Of a DNA stretch of 61,092 bases, positions 8,754 through 18,463 are shown piece after piece. The stretch covers positions 1 through 61,092 of the forward strand of contig JAFWEV010000095.1 of the NCBI GenBank assembly GCA_017512745.1, read 5' to 3'. Position numbers and translations under genes: made by a program. Source of the DNA: Oscillospiraceae bacterium. Lineage in GTDB: Bacteria; Bacillota; Clostridia; Oscillospirales; Ruminococcaceae. Below the pieces are notes generated by a model. The model was given only the letters and a program-made list of their open reading frames with translations, ran no database searches and was not told where the DNA came from. Position 1 is the first letter of the stretch. Every line of letters starts with the position of its first letter.

Positions 8754-10772
8754 TCAGTTTCTTATAAACCATACGGGATCATCCTCGGGGGCACACGGTA
8801 TACTGACCGCTGTGCCTCCTTTATATTCTCCTTCCCTGCCGCGCAGTACCCAGTTTTCCGCATTATCCGGAAGAAGTACCGTAACTTCCCGGGCATCTCT
8901 GTCGAATACTGGGCACGCAAGTATATCGTCCCCGAAGAAAAACGCATCACTGTCTGGATCATATCCGGGGCATTTTAAGAAAACGGGATAAATCAGGGGT
9001 CTCGTCTCATCTACGCATTTCTGCATCTGAGCGGAAAGATACGGGATGAAGCTGTCTCTTAGATCAAACAGCCTTTTCACCGTCTCCCGCAGTTCGGGAT
9101 GCAGCCAGGGCATCGTCGGTTCAGAATCGGGCTTCCATGAGTGGAGCACAAATCTCGGAGTGAATATACCGTACTGTATCCATCTTAAAAACAGTTCCCT
9201 GTCGGGACTCGGTCCGGAAAAGCCTCCTATGTCCTGCCCGAAGTATATAAAGCCGGACAGGGACATCGTCATTGCCTGATAATGGTTGAATCTCAGGTCT
9301 CGCCAGTCGGTCCTGTTGTCCCCGGTCCAAGTCGTTGCAACACGCTGTGTGCCGGCTATAGCGCATCTGGATATCATGAAAGGTTCCGAATCCCGGAAAC
9401 CGTCTCTTTCAATACACGCTTCCCTGCTCGCCCTGGACATGAGATACGAGAACAGAGGCCGGATGAGTCTTGCGCTTATCCTCTTTCCGAATCCGTATGC
9501 ATAGACACCTCTGTCCCAGACATCATACTCATTGTTGTCGTTCCAAATGTTTCTGTATCCGTAATCGACAAGGTTTTCCGCAACACATTTTTTCCAGAAT
9601 CCATATGCACCGGGGTTGGTAAAGTCGAGATAGCTTGCCATACCTCCCCAGAACGGAAACAGAGCTGGACTTCCGTCATCAAGATAAAGAAACCATCCGT
9701 TTTCCGCTATCTCATCATACAGAGGATTATCCGTGAGAAAAGCAGGCTTGACGTTCGGCATGATCTCCATCCCGTTCTCCCTGAAGAAATCGGAAAGGTC
9801 TTTTGGTGATGGTATCTTCTCGCGGTTCCAGTGGAACACGCATCTCTTGTCGCCTATCTGGGTGTAGCCGCTTGAGAGATAGAATCCCCCCGGCTGTATG
9901 CCGTAGTCGCTGCATTTTTCGACAAAGCCCCTGAGCTGTGCATCGGCATCTGGAGCATCCGTATATGTCATCGTGCTGCCGCAGTAACGGAAAGCCCAGT
10001 CAGGTACGGGAGCTGCGCCTCCGCACATCTCCGTGAACCGGCTGACGATCTCCATGGGAGTTCCCATGATCAGGTAGAATACCATGTTCTCCTCTTCGAA
10101 CCTGATAGAACTGAAAGGTTCAAAGTAATTGTCGTGCTCTTCCCCGAAATTTATGCGGCCGTTCGAATATGTATCATAATAGACCCCGTAAGACCCCGCA
10201 CTGTTGCGGCAGATATAGAACGGAAGATGTTTATAAAGCGGATCGCTGCCCTCCGCTGAAAATCCCATAGCGTCATCGGTCCCTAGTTCAAAACTTCTCT
10301 TTGACTTGTTGACGCTTCCGCATTTATCACCGAGTCCGAATATCTCCTCGTTCTCTTCTCTCATTGTGAAATGGACCGATCCGTCACCCAGCTCGCCGTC
10401 GAAATTGTATGCCAGCCCGCTTCTGTCGGCATAGAGTATCCCGTTCTCATTACGGGCGGTTATCCTGAAGTTCATATGCTCGACAGAGAATTTTATACCG
10501 GCCAGTTCAAATTCGGTATGCTCCCCGCCTGACACCACTTCAGGTTCAACAGTCGTGAATCCCTCCACTGACAGCTTGTTCCTGCCCTCAAGAGGCATCC
10601 TGTACTCTCCCGGACATACACTCCATGTCGGGATGAGGTCCGTGCCGTCGCGCAGCATTGCGACCCTCAGTATATTCTCAAAAAAATCGAGCCGCATCGT
10701 CACCCCGTCAGCATTATAAATGCGGTAAGACGGAGCGGATTCATCAAGTCTGAACAGATGTCTGAATTTCAC
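8754..10772 (-). CDS. glycoside hydrolase family 31 (alpha-glycosidase)
   Basis: 672 residues. N-terminal beta-sandwich part with GLGDKCG-type motif near residue 145 and a catalytic barrel containing WNDNNEYD, the GH31 nucleophile signature (Asp at about residue 412), and an HSW motif late in the barrel. GH31 enzymes are retaining alpha-glucosidases, alpha-xylosidases or transglycosylases; the motif does not decide between them. No signal peptide is seen, so the enzyme is probably cytoplasmic and acts on imported sugar. Its start overlaps the end of the upstream carboxylesterase gene by 4 nt (ATGA), which makes the pair an operon. Confidence 0.9.
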   Translation of the reverse strand: MKFRHLFRLDESAPSYRIYNADGVTMRLDFFENILRVAMLRDGTDLIPTWSVCPGEYRMPLEGRNKLSVEGFTTVEPEVVSGGEHTEFELAGIKFSVEHMNFRITARNENGILYADRSGLAYNFDGELGDGSVHFTMREENEEIFGLGDKCGSVNKSKRSFELGTDDAMGFSAEGSDPLYKHLPFYICRNSAGSYGVYYDTYSNGRINFGEEHDNYFEPFSSIRFEEENMVFYLIMGTPMEIVSRFTEMCGGAAPVPDWAFRYCGSTMTYTDAPDADAQLRGFVEKCSDYGIQPGGFYLSSGYTQIGDKRCVFHWNREKIPSPKDLSDFFRENGMEIMPNVKPAFLTDNPLYDEIAENGWFLYLDDGSPALFPFWGGMASYLDFTNPGAYGFWKKCVAENLVDYGYRNIWNDNNEYDVWDRGVYAYGFGKRISARLIRPLFSYLMSRASREACIERDGFRDSEPFMISRCAIAGTQRVATTWTGDNRTDWRDLRFNHYQAMTMSLSGFIYFGQDIGGFSGPSPDRELFLRWIQYGIFTPRFVLHSWKPDSEPTMPWLHPELRETVKRLFDLRDSFIPYLSAQMQKCVDETRPLIYPVFLKCPGYDPDSDAFFFGDDILACPVFDRDAREVTVLLPDNAENWVLRGREGEYKGGTAVSIPCAPEDDPVWFIRN

Positions 10773-12133
10773 GATTTGGGATCTCCTTTTGTGATCATGT
10801 TATATGTAAGTTTCAGAAGACTCGCTCTTCCCATGCAGGATCTGTTCTTCCTGAAACACATGACTCTGTGCTGTGAGCGGGAGGTTTTTTCCCATTTCAA
10901 GAGGTTTTTGTTTCCGCTGTTCGGGTCGCCGGTTTTTGCAAAGGAGGCCATATAGTCCATCATAGCTTCCGATACTTCCCTGTCTCTTTTGCCGTAGGGT
11001 CTCCAGGACTGATCCAGTCTTCCGAACATATATCTCAGGTCCGAGGAGTGAAATGCTCCGTTGGAATCTCCGGGCGCATCCAGGTCGAAATAGTAGATAT
11101 ATGCGCCGTTGGCCCGCCCGAAATCATTTCCTATCTTCGCCATAATAGGGGCATACATGTCGTTCGTCGTATAGCCTATGAGGTAATCTATTCTGAGCGG
11201 ATCTGAGATTATCGTATCGATCGGAGCTTTTATCAGCACTCCGTCGATTACGGGCATGGTGTTGTAGACATTGTCTTTTCTTCCCTGCTTGAATACATCG
11301 AGCGCTCTTATTACTTTTTCGGGCTCAAGAGCCCTGAATTCCTCAAAAGTCCTGCATCCGGCATGCTCAATAAACTGCTGCCAGTATTCTCGCGTGTCGG
11401 CAGCCGGTTTAGGAAGGGAGAACTTCGGAAACAGCCCCGCTCCGGACATCATGGCAGCTCTTCTGAAAAGACCGGCGTTGTCCTTGTTGAGACACATGTA
11501 CTGTATCGATATGGCTCCGGCGCTCTGTCCGAGCAATGTTATGTTGTCAGGATCGCCTCCGAAGTCAGAGATGTGTCTGCGCACCCATTTTACTGCGGTC
11601 AGCTGATCATCCAGCCCGAAGTTGCCTTCTCTGCCGTACTGATTCTTAATTTCCTCGTGGGCAAAATATCCGAACACACCGACTCTGTAGTTGATAAAAA
11701 CACTGACGATCCCTCTTCCGGCAAGAGCATAGCCCCTGAAGGGTTCCTCCGCATTTGAACCCGAATCAAACCCTCCGCCGTGCATGAAAACAATCACGGG
11801 ACATCCCGCTGCATCGGCAGGGGCAAATATATTCAGGTTGAGGCAGTCTTCCGAATACTCGAACTCGAGGCCTTCACGGAATTCTCTGTGATAAAACATT
11901 CTGTGCGGATTCTCAAGATGCGGCACCCACGATCTCATCTGCGGGCAGGCTTTTCCCATTCTGGTTGCATCAAGCGTTCCGCTCCATTCATCAACAGGCA
12001 CGGCGTACTCATATCTTGCCGCACGGGCATAGGGGATCCCGAGGAACTCATAACAGCCGCCTTGATCATTTCCGCGTACGGTTCCGAGTTCTGTTTTCAG
12101 CAGTATGTCGTTTTCTTTGCCTATTATCTCCAT
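10769..12133 (-). CDS. type B carboxylesterase
   Basis: 454 residues of the alpha/beta-hydrolase cholinesterase-like family (COesterase). It shows the oxyanion-hole segment FMHGGGFDSGS, the nucleophile elbow GQSAGAIS (Ser at about residue 204) and EDCLNLNIF, which is diagnostic for type B esterases. There is no signal peptide. It is somewhat shorter than the common ~500-residue members. As first gene of a two-gene operon with a GH31 glycosidase it may remove acyl groups from glycosides before glycosidic cleavage; this role is inferred from context. Confidence 0.88.
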   Translation of the reverse strand: MEIIGKENDILLKTELGTVRGNDQGGCYEFLGIPYARAARYEYAVPVDEWSGTLDATRMGKACPQMRSWVPHLENPHRMFYHREFREGLEFEYSEDCLNLNIFAPADAAGCPVIVFMHGGGFDSGSNAEEPFRGYALAGRGIVSVFINYRVGVFGYFAHEEIKNQYGREGNFGLDDQLTAVKWVRRHISDFGGDPDNITLLGQSAGAISIQYMCLNKDNAGLFRRAAMMSGAGLFPKFSLPKPAADTREYWQQFIEHAGCRTFEEFRALEPEKVIRALDVFKQGRKDNVYNTMPVIDGVLIKAPIDTIISDPLRIDYLIGYTTNDMYAPIMAKIGNDFGRANGAYIYYFDLDAPGDSNGAFHSSDLRYMFGRLDQSWRPYGKRDREVSEAMMDYMASFAKTGDPNSGNKNLLKWEKTSRSQHRVMCFRKNRSCMGRASLLKLTYNMITKGDPKS

Positions 12134-12201
12134 TTAGCCCATATCTCCATGTTCTGTTCTTTGCTTAATTATACTCTTTTCATCTCCGTTTCAGCGAAGC
12201 A

Positions 12202-12240
12202 TAAAAAACGGATCTGTCCGTATTGCCTACGGGCAGATCC
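12202..12240 (-). terminator. terminator after nadE
   Basis: 13-nt arms (12210-12222 and 12228-12240, one mismatch) and, on the minus strand, a following run of six T. It closes the minus-strand operon that begins with the YtcJ-like gene. Confidence 0.9.
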
Positions 12241-12256
12241 TGCGTATCAGATCAGA

Positions 12257-14176
12257 TTATATCTGCTCCAGTTCCTTATCCCAGATCGCTCTGTCCGCAT
12301 CACTGGGCATCCTCCAGTCACCTCTCGGTGAAAGAGCGACACTTCCGATCTTCGGACCGTCAGGCAGACAGTTGCGCTTGAACTGCTGTGTGAAGAATCT
12401 CTTGTAGAAAACCTTGATCCACTTTGCTATCGTCTCCGGATCATACCTTCCCTTAAGAGCATAACAAGCCAGTCTGTAGACCTTGAGCGGGCTGAACCCC
12501 CATCTCATAACATAATAGAGGAAGAAATCGTGAAGTTCATACGGTCCTATGATGTCCTCCGTCTTCTGCACGATCTCGCCTTCACTGGCAGGCAGGAGTT
12601 CAGGTGATACCGGTGTTCCGAGGATGTCCAGGAGACACTCGCCCAGTTTCTGATTTCCCTTCTTCAGCTCTTCTCTGGCTATATAGTCGACAACATATCT
12701 TATGAGAGTCTTCGGGATCGATCCGTTGACTCCGTACATGCTCATGTGATCTCCGTTATATGTGCACCATCCGAGAGCAAGTTCTGAGAGATCTCCGGTG
12801 CCTATGACCATTCCGCCTACATCATTCGCAACATCCATAAGGATCTGCGTGCGCTCTCTCGCCTGTGCATTCTCATACGCATTGTTCTGGAGCGAATCGT
12901 CGTGGTCGATGTCCTTGAGATGCAGATCAACGCTTGCCTGAATATCTATCGTTCTTATCTCAGCACCGAGTTCTTCCGCGAGTATCACCGCGTTGTCCTT
13001 CGTTCTCGCAGTGGTGCCGTAGCAAGGCATCGTGATCGCGAGCATATCCTCATGAGGTCTGCCCATCATATCCAGGGTATTCCTTATTATGAGTGCTGCA
13101 AGGGTGGAATCCAGTCCTCCGGAAAGGCCGATGACAGCTTTCTTGCACCATGTATGCTCCATTCTGCGCTTCAGTCCGAGAGATGCGATCCTCACGATGT
13201 CGTTGCATCTCTTGTCTCTCTCCGTATCATTTTCCGGAATAAACGGATTCGGAGCATAGTATCTTGTGAGATCAATGTCCCTGACGGTTATATTGAACGG
13301 TACGAACAGATGCTCTCCTGCGCCGTGCTCAAAGTACATCTGCGTCCTTCTGCGGTCATATTCGAGTTTTTCCACGTCTATCTCTGTCATCGTGAGACCG
13401 CCGTCAAAGCGGTCGTCATTGAGGATCACGCCGTTCTCAGCTATGAAATTGTGGCTGCAGAATACGAGGTCAGAAGTCGATTCGCCCTCTCCTGCGTCGG
13501 CATAGATATATCCGCAGATGAGCTTTGCGCTCTGGGCGGCGACAAGCTGTCTTCTGTATTCGTCTTTTCCCACTATCTCATTGCTGGCGGAGAGGTTGCC
13601 GATGATCGTGGCTCCGGCAGCGCACATATCCAGTGACGGAGACTCCGGGACCCACAGGTCCTCGCACAGTTCGATGCCGAATCTGAATGAACGTATATCT
13701 TCACATTCAAACACGATCCCGGGTCCGAACGGGACGTCCTTCTGTCCGCACACGGTCAGATATTCTATCTTTTTCTTTGCGGGAGAGAAATGGCGCTTCT
13801 CGTAGAATTCGCCGTAGTTCGGAATATTGGTTTTCGGAACAATGCCGAGGATCTTTCCGTTCTGGATCACTGCGGCGCAGTTGTACAGTCTCCCGTAAAC
13901 TCCAACCGGAACGCCTACAGCAGTTATGATCTCCGTTCCTTTTGTTGCATCCAGTATCTTTCCGAGGGCGTCGATGGAAGATCTCAGGAGCGTTTCCTGG
14001 TTGAAAAGATCTCCGCACGTGTAACCGGTGATCCCGAGTTCGGGAAGGATCAGCAGGGAGACCTGTTCCTTATCCGCCGCCTTTATCATCTCGATAGTCT
14101 GTTCGGCATTATATTCGCAGTTTGCGAGTTTGAGCTTCGGTGTCCCGCACGCAACTCTGACAAATCCGTTTTTCAT
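12257..14176 (-). CDS. nadE: glutamine-dependent NAD+ synthetase
   Basis: Last step of NAD biosynthesis: amidation of deamido-NAD with ATP and glutamine. 639 residues: an N-terminal nitrilase-fold glutaminase domain with the Glu/Lys/Cys triad (LPELGITGYTC, GIVPKTNIPN, GIELCEDLW) and a C-terminal synthetase with the P-loop SGGLDST and STYNGDH-like ATP/NAD contacts (CTYNGDHMS). The open frame reaches 14359, but the ATG at 14176 (MKNGFVRVA) has GGAAG before it, fits the family and starts 14 nt after the YbaK gene. The long upstream extension is not coding. Confidence 0.95.
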   Translation of the reverse strand: MKNGFVRVACGTPKLKLANCEYNAEQTIEMIKAADKEQVSLLILPELGITGYTCGDLFNQETLLRSSIDALGKILDATKGTEIITAVGVPVGVYGRLYNCAAVIQNGKILGIVPKTNIPNYGEFYEKRHFSPAKKKIEYLTVCGQKDVPFGPGIVFECEDIRSFRFGIELCEDLWVPESPSLDMCAAGATIIGNLSASNEIVGKDEYRRQLVAAQSAKLICGYIYADAGEGESTSDLVFCSHNFIAENGVILNDDRFDGGLTMTEIDVEKLEYDRRRTQMYFEHGAGEHLFVPFNITVRDIDLTRYYAPNPFIPENDTERDKRCNDIVRIASLGLKRRMEHTWCKKAVIGLSGGLDSTLAALIIRNTLDMMGRPHEDMLAITMPCYGTTARTKDNAVILAEELGAEIRTIDIQASVDLHLKDIDHDDSLQNNAYENAQARERTQILMDVANDVGGMVIGTGDLSELALGWCTYNGDHMSMYGVNGSIPKTLIRYVVDYIAREELKKGNQKLGECLLDILGTPVSPELLPASEGEIVQKTEDIIGPYELHDFFLYYVMRWGFSPLKVYRLACYALKGRYDPETIAKWIKVFYKRFFTQQFKRNCLPDGPKIGSVALSPRGDWRMPSDADRAIWDKELEQI

Positions 14177-14190
14177 AGTATTTCTTCCTT

Positions 14191-14670
14191 TCAAACCGTT
14201 ATATCCGCATACTGTAATTTTATTACATTTTCGAGATCTTTGGGAGATACTTCGACCTGCGCTCCTATTTTCCCCGCACTGAAGAATATGGTCTCCTGCT
14301 CTTTCGCGCTTTCGTGGAGCGTTGTGGTAAAGAATTTCTTCATACCTATCGGGGAACACCCTCCGTGAACGTATCCCGTGGTCGGAAGCAGATCCTTCTG
14401 CTTAAGCATCTCTATGGATTTTTCTCCGACTGCCTTTGCAGCCTTCTTGAGGTCCAGCTCTTCCTTCACGGGTATGACAAAGACATATTTGTTTCCGCTT
14501 TTTCCTGAACTGACAAGCGTCTTGTATACTCTTTCAGCGGGCAATCCCAGCATGGACGCCACCTCTTCTCCGCTCATCGCAGTGCCGTCGCCGTAGAAAA
14601 AGCTGTTGTACTTTACCTTCTTCTGGTCGAGCACTCTCATTACATTTGTCTTATCCGGTCCCTTAGCCAT
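14191..14670 (-). CDS. ybaK: YbaK/EbsC-type Cys-tRNA(Pro) deacylase
   Basis: 159 residues, full length for the YbaK/EbsC branch of the INS/ProX editing superfamily. These free-standing proteins hydrolyse mischarged Cys-tRNA(Pro) (or Cys-tRNA(Cys)). Visible features: the N-terminal K(V)KYNSFFY strand, GLPAERVYKTL (conserved Lys for the tRNA 3' end) and GYVHGGCSPIGMKK, the signature GGxSP(I/L)G loop. AAGGAAG precedes the ATG. It sits between dinB (1 nt gap) and nadE in one transcription unit, with no evident functional link. Confidence 0.9.
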   Translation of the reverse strand: MAKGPDKTNVMRVLDQKKVKYNSFFYGDGTAMSGEEVASMLGLPAERVYKTLVSSGKSGNKYVFVIPVKEELDLKKAAKAVGEKSIEMLKQKDLLPTTGYVHGGCSPIGMKKFFTTTLHESAKEQETIFFSAGKIGAQVEVSPKDLENVIKLQYADITV

Positions 14671-14671
14671 A

Positions 14672-15934
14672 TCAGTCTTCCTTGCTCCCTATTCCTGCAG
14701 TGTCACTGTTCTTTATCAGCGATCCCCTTGTTATGGATGTCTTCCCGAACTTCTTTCTTATCTCATCCGTAACTTTAAGGAGATTTTCCTTCTTTTCATC
14801 CGTCTCATGCTCAGTCTGTTCCTCGAAGAGGTTCATCTGCACGAATGTGTCATCCTGTATATTTGATACCGTTACGCCGATCAGCCTCACCCTGTCATTT
14901 TTGTTCCAGAGCTCTCCGAACAGTTCTTTTGCCTTGCCGTAAATAACATCGGCATCATCCGTCGGTTTTGCGAGAGTATCCTGCCTGGAGTGATTGACGA
15001 ATTCGCTCGTCCTGAGCTGAACGGTCACGGTGATTCCCTTTGCTCCGTCTTTTCTCATTCTCGAAGCAACGGTGTCCGAGAGAGAGAGAAGTATCGGGTT
15101 GAGCATCGTTTTATAATTATCCTTTGTCACATCTTCCGAAAGGGTAACGGAATTTCCGTAACTCTTTCTGTCTTCCCTCTCCGTCGTAACTTCCGAATGA
15201 CTTATTCCGTTCACGGAATCGTACAGATGCGTTCCGGACTTCACACCGAACTTTGAGATGAGCAGTTTTTTATCCTGCCTCGCCACATCTCCTATGGTCT
15301 TCATGCCCATGGCCTGCAGCTGTGCGGCAGTAGCTTTACCTATGCCGAACATGTTTCCGACAGGCAGAGGCCACATCTTCTCTTCCATCTCATCCGAATA
15401 AAGCGTGTGGACTTTGTCGGGTTTCTCAAAATCGCTTGCCATCTTTGCCAGAAGCTTTGAGTCGGATATCCCGATATTCACCGTGAATCCCAGTTCTCTT
15501 CTTATCCTATCCTTTATCTCGTATGCTACGGAAAGAGCATCATGATACAGAAGATGCGTTCCGGTCATGTCCACATAAGCTTCATCGATAGATGCCTGCT
15601 CCACTACCGGGGAATACTCATTTAGTATCGCGATGAATCTCTGTGAGAATGCATTGTAGATCCTGAAGTCGGGGCTTACCAGCACAAGGTCGGGGCACTT
15701 TCTAAGCGCCTGCGCCACGGGTTCCCCGGTTGTTACTCCGAATCTCTTCGCCGGGATCGATTTCGCCAGGATGACTCCGTGTCTCTTCTCCACATCTCCG
15801 CCTACCGCCGATGGAATGGTCCTTAGATCCACAGCGCCGGGATGCTCTCTAAGTATTGAGACGGCAGACCATGAGAGGTATGCCGAATTGACATCCACAT
15901 GAAAGATTGTTCTGTTTTTGAGCGATCTCTCCAA
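14672..15934 (-). CDS. dinB: DNA polymerase IV (Y family)
   Basis: 420 residues. Translesion DNA polymerase of the DinB group. Seen: DVNSAYLSWSA with the first metal Asp and the steric-gate region, SIDEAYVDMTG with the two catalytic acidic residues, helix-hairpin-helix region (GIGKATAAQLQAMG) and a little-finger domain. The C-terminus holds NLFEE, resembling a beta-clamp binding QL(S/D)LF-type peptide, about 35 residues before the end. No clear LexA box was recognised upstream because the gene follows another only 10 nt away. Confidence 0.93.
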   Translation of the reverse strand: MERSLKNRTIFHVDVNSAYLSWSAVSILREHPGAVDLRTIPSAVGGDVEKRHGVILAKSIPAKRFGVTTGEPVAQALRKCPDLVLVSPDFRIYNAFSQRFIAILNEYSPVVEQASIDEAYVDMTGTHLLYHDALSVAYEIKDRIRRELGFTVNIGISDSKLLAKMASDFEKPDKVHTLYSDEMEEKMWPLPVGNMFGIGKATAAQLQAMGMKTIGDVARQDKKLLISKFGVKSGTHLYDSVNGISHSEVTTEREDRKSYGNSVTLSEDVTKDNYKTMLNPILLSLSDTVASRMRKDGAKGITVTVQLRTSEFVNHSRQDTLAKPTDDADVIYGKAKELFGELWNKNDRVRLIGVTVSNIQDDTFVQMNLFEEQTEHETDEKKENLLKVTDEIRKKFGKTSITRGSLIKNSDTAGIGSKED

Positions 15935-15944
15935 ACTCTGCCTC

Positions 15945-17543
15945 TCATCTCGTATAGACTATCCTGCCGCCCGCAATGGTCATGCAGGGTCTGATGTCCT
16001 TTATCTCAACGGAATCACATGTAAATATGTCTCTGTCAAGAACTGCCATATCAGCGGCAAATCCCTTTCTGAGTCTGCCTTTGTATTCCTCCTGGAACTG
16101 GCACCTGGCGCTGCCAACAGTATATGCATCTATGCATGTCTCTACATCGAGCCGTTCACCGGGATTCCAGCCGCCGTCCGGATATCCCGAAAGGTCCTTT
16201 CTCGTAACCGCACTGTAGATGTTATTAAAAGGATTAAGCATTTCAACAGGACAGTCGGTGCTGAAGGACATGTCTCCTCCGAGCCCCGAGAATGTCCCGA
16301 AAGCGTACGAAGTCGAAGCCAGCTGCTTCCCGACCCTCGATTCGACAATATACATGTCGTAGTTGAGAAATATGGGCTGGTACTGCACCTGAAGGCCCAA
16401 ATCAACAGTTTTCTCTATTATTTCCCTGTCGGTTATCTGGAAATGAATAATACCGTGTCTTAACGGATTGCCCCTGGTCATATGTTTTTCAAAGCAGGCC
16501 AGCGTTTTTCTCGCAGCTTCATCGCCGATGGTATGGATACAGATCCTCACCCCGTATTCTTCGGCGATATCTATAAATCTGCAGAGGTCTCCGTCGGAGA
16601 GGACCTCCGTGCCTTTCTCCCCCGGCATATCCGCATAGTCGTCTGTCATAAGCGCGGTTCTGGCGCCGAGTGTTCCGTCCTTGAAGAGCTTAAGGTCTCC
16701 CATGGTCACTGTTCCGAGAGATTCTCTGTACTTTCCGTCGAATAGTCCTGCTTCACAATCCTTGAGAAAAGCATCCGGACTCGGATAAGCCGCCTGATAA
16801 TGGTATCTTACAGGGCACACTCCGTCTCTAAAAGCTGAATCTATCATCTCTCTCAAATCAGGAGTGTTCGGATAGAATGTTCCGAGGTCGTTGGACTGCA
16901 CGCTGGTGACCCCCATACTTATGGCGTTGCGCATCGAATCCAGCATGTACTTTCTCGCAGCCTGCATATCCGGCTTGGGGATGACACCCATGATCATCTT
17001 TACCGCGCCTTCATAGAATACTCCGTCCGGTTCTCCATCCGGACCCACAGTAAACCTTCCGCCCTCGAACTGTTCTGAACCGGAATCTATACCGAGCATC
17101 TTGACTGCAAGTGTATTGGCGCATGCTATATGCGCACACGTTCTCCGCAGGACCACCGGGATCTCAGTCGAGATCCTGTCCATATCCTGTCTGGTCGGGA
17201 TCCTCCTGTCCTCCTCAAACAGATCCTGGTTCCATCCGGAAGCAAACATTCCGTTTCTCACAGTCCCGGGATTCTCTCTTATGAATGGCCTGCACTTTTC
17301 TATGAGATCATCTACCGATCTCGCGGATTTGAGATCCGGCTGATTCAAGTTGTATCCGTTCATTATGAGGTGGAGATGCGAGTCGTTGAATCCTGGGACC
17401 ACAGTTCTTCCCTCAAGATCTATGATCTCTTCGCCGGGAACAGCCTCAAGATCCCCGACTTCCGCAATGATCCCCTCTTCCGTCCTGAGATCCCTTGCAA
17501 AAACTCCGCGTTCGATATATATCTTCCCGTTCTTCAGCAGCAT
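15945..17543 (-). CDS. YtcJ-like amidohydrolase
   Basis: 532 residues of the amidohydrolase superfamily, type 3 (YtcJ/AepA-like). Metal-site motif DSHLH follows GRTVVPGFN; further ligands are visible in RICIHTIGD and GIIHFQITD, and STDCPVE supplies the late Asp. Substrate unknown; relatives are usually annotated as predicted metal-dependent hydrolases with TIM-barrel folds. The longest frame starts with GTG at 17552, but AGAGGTG overlaps that codon and is well spaced for the ATG at 17543, so I use the latter. First gene of the operon with dinB, ybaK and nadE, divergent from the uridine phosphorylase gene. Confidence 0.88.
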   Translation of the reverse strand: MLLKNGKIYIERGVFARDLRTEEGIIAEVGDLEAVPGEEIIDLEGRTVVPGFNDSHLHLIMNGYNLNQPDLKSARSVDDLIEKCRPFIRENPGTVRNGMFASGWNQDLFEEDRRIPTRQDMDRISTEIPVVLRRTCAHIACANTLAVKMLGIDSGSEQFEGGRFTVGPDGEPDGVFYEGAVKMIMGVIPKPDMQAARKYMLDSMRNAISMGVTSVQSNDLGTFYPNTPDLREMIDSAFRDGVCPVRYHYQAAYPSPDAFLKDCEAGLFDGKYRESLGTVTMGDLKLFKDGTLGARTALMTDDYADMPGEKGTEVLSDGDLCRFIDIAEEYGVRICIHTIGDEAARKTLACFEKHMTRGNPLRHGIIHFQITDREIIEKTVDLGLQVQYQPIFLNYDMYIVESRVGKQLASTSYAFGTFSGLGGDMSFSTDCPVEMLNPFNNIYSAVTRKDLSGYPDGGWNPGERLDVETCIDAYTVGSARCQFQEEYKGRLRKGFAADMAVLDRDIFTCDSVEIKDIRPCMTIAGGRIVYTR

Positions 17544-17667
17544 CCTGTTCACCTCTTGTGTTTCTCAATCAAAGAATAATTCACTCGGATGCAAAAAACA
17601 ACAGAAAACGGACCGGGAGGTATATGTGGTATACTTTAATCAACATCATTGAAAAGAGGTAGATATT

Positions 17668-18396
17668 ATGTTTTTGACAGATGACGGACTTCAGTACCAT
17701 GTCAGGCTGAAACAGGGAGATATCGGAGAATATGTATTCCTTCCGGGCGATCCGTTCAGAACGGATATTATCGCATCCTATCTCGATGATGCGGTCCTGG
17801 TTGCCCACAACAGGGAACACAAGACATGGACAGGTTATCTTGACGGAGTCAAAGTCTCGGTGACATCCACAGGAATGGGATGCCCGTCCACGGCTATCGC
17901 CGTCGAGGAACTGATAAATTGCGGCGCCAAAACATTTATCAGGATCGGAACCGCAGGAACCGTAAAAGATCCCAAAGATGAAGAGATCTACGACTGCTGC
18001 GTGGTCACGGGCGCCGTACGCGATGAAGGAACCACGATCCATTATGTTCCGGTAGAATTCCCGGCCATTGCCAACAGGCATGTTGTTGACGCGCTTGTCA
18101 GAGCCTGCAAAGAAAGAGGACTCAATGCTCTTGAGGGAATCTCGCAGTCAAAAGATTCGTTCTACGGCGAACTTGAGCCGGAAAACTCTCCGGTCGAAGC
18201 GCGACTCAAAGAGCGTTGGGTAGCATGGCAGCGGGCAGGTGTCTGCTGCAGTGAGATGGAATGCGCAGCCATCTTCGTTCTCTGCTCTATCAGGGGTGTC
18301 AGAGGCGGCGCCATTATGAACTGGGGTAATATGGAGGAGACCATCCAGGCTGCCTGCGATGCCGTGAGGATCCTCATAAGGGAAGACAAAGAATAA
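17668..18396 (+). CDS. udp: uridine phosphorylase-type nucleoside phosphorylase
   Basis: 242 residues. Reversible phosphorolysis of a pyrimidine nucleoside (probably uridine) to base and ribose-1-phosphate. Features of the PNP/UDP family: LPGDPFR near the N-terminus (phosphate site), VTSTGMGCPSTAIAVEEL, IRIGTAGTV (phosphate/ribose loop) and EMECAAIF (ribose-binding MExE-like motif). It lies alone between divergent and convergent genes and ends in a strong terminator. Confidence 0.88.
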   Translation: MFLTDDGLQYHVRLKQGDIGEYVFLPGDPFRTDIIASYLDDAVLVAHNREHKTWTGYLDGVKVSVTSTGMGCPSTAIAVEELINCGAKTFIRIGTAGTVKDPKDEEIYDCCVVTGAVRDEGTTIHYVPVEFPAIANRHVVDALVRACKERGLNALEGISQSKDSFYGELEPENSPVEARLKERWVAWQRAGVCCSEMECAAIFVLCSIRGVRGGAIMNWGNMEETIQAACDAVRILIREDKE

Positions 18397-18410
18397 TAGA
18401 CTGACAAAAA

Positions 18411-18457
18411 AATGAGGCATGGTGCAGAACTCGCGTTCAGCACCATGCCATATTTTT
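18411..18457. terminator. bidirectional terminator between udp and lipoprotein gene
   Basis: Perfect 10-nt arms (18417-18426 and 18441-18450) plus an inner 4-bp stem, with T-runs on the 3' side of both strands. It serves both converging genes. Confidence 0.9.
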
Positions 18458-18463
18458 ATCATG

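Noticed and set aside
12902..13636. 244-codon plus-strand frame opposite nadE
   Set aside because: Shadow of a clear NAD synthetase gene; composition unlike a real protein.
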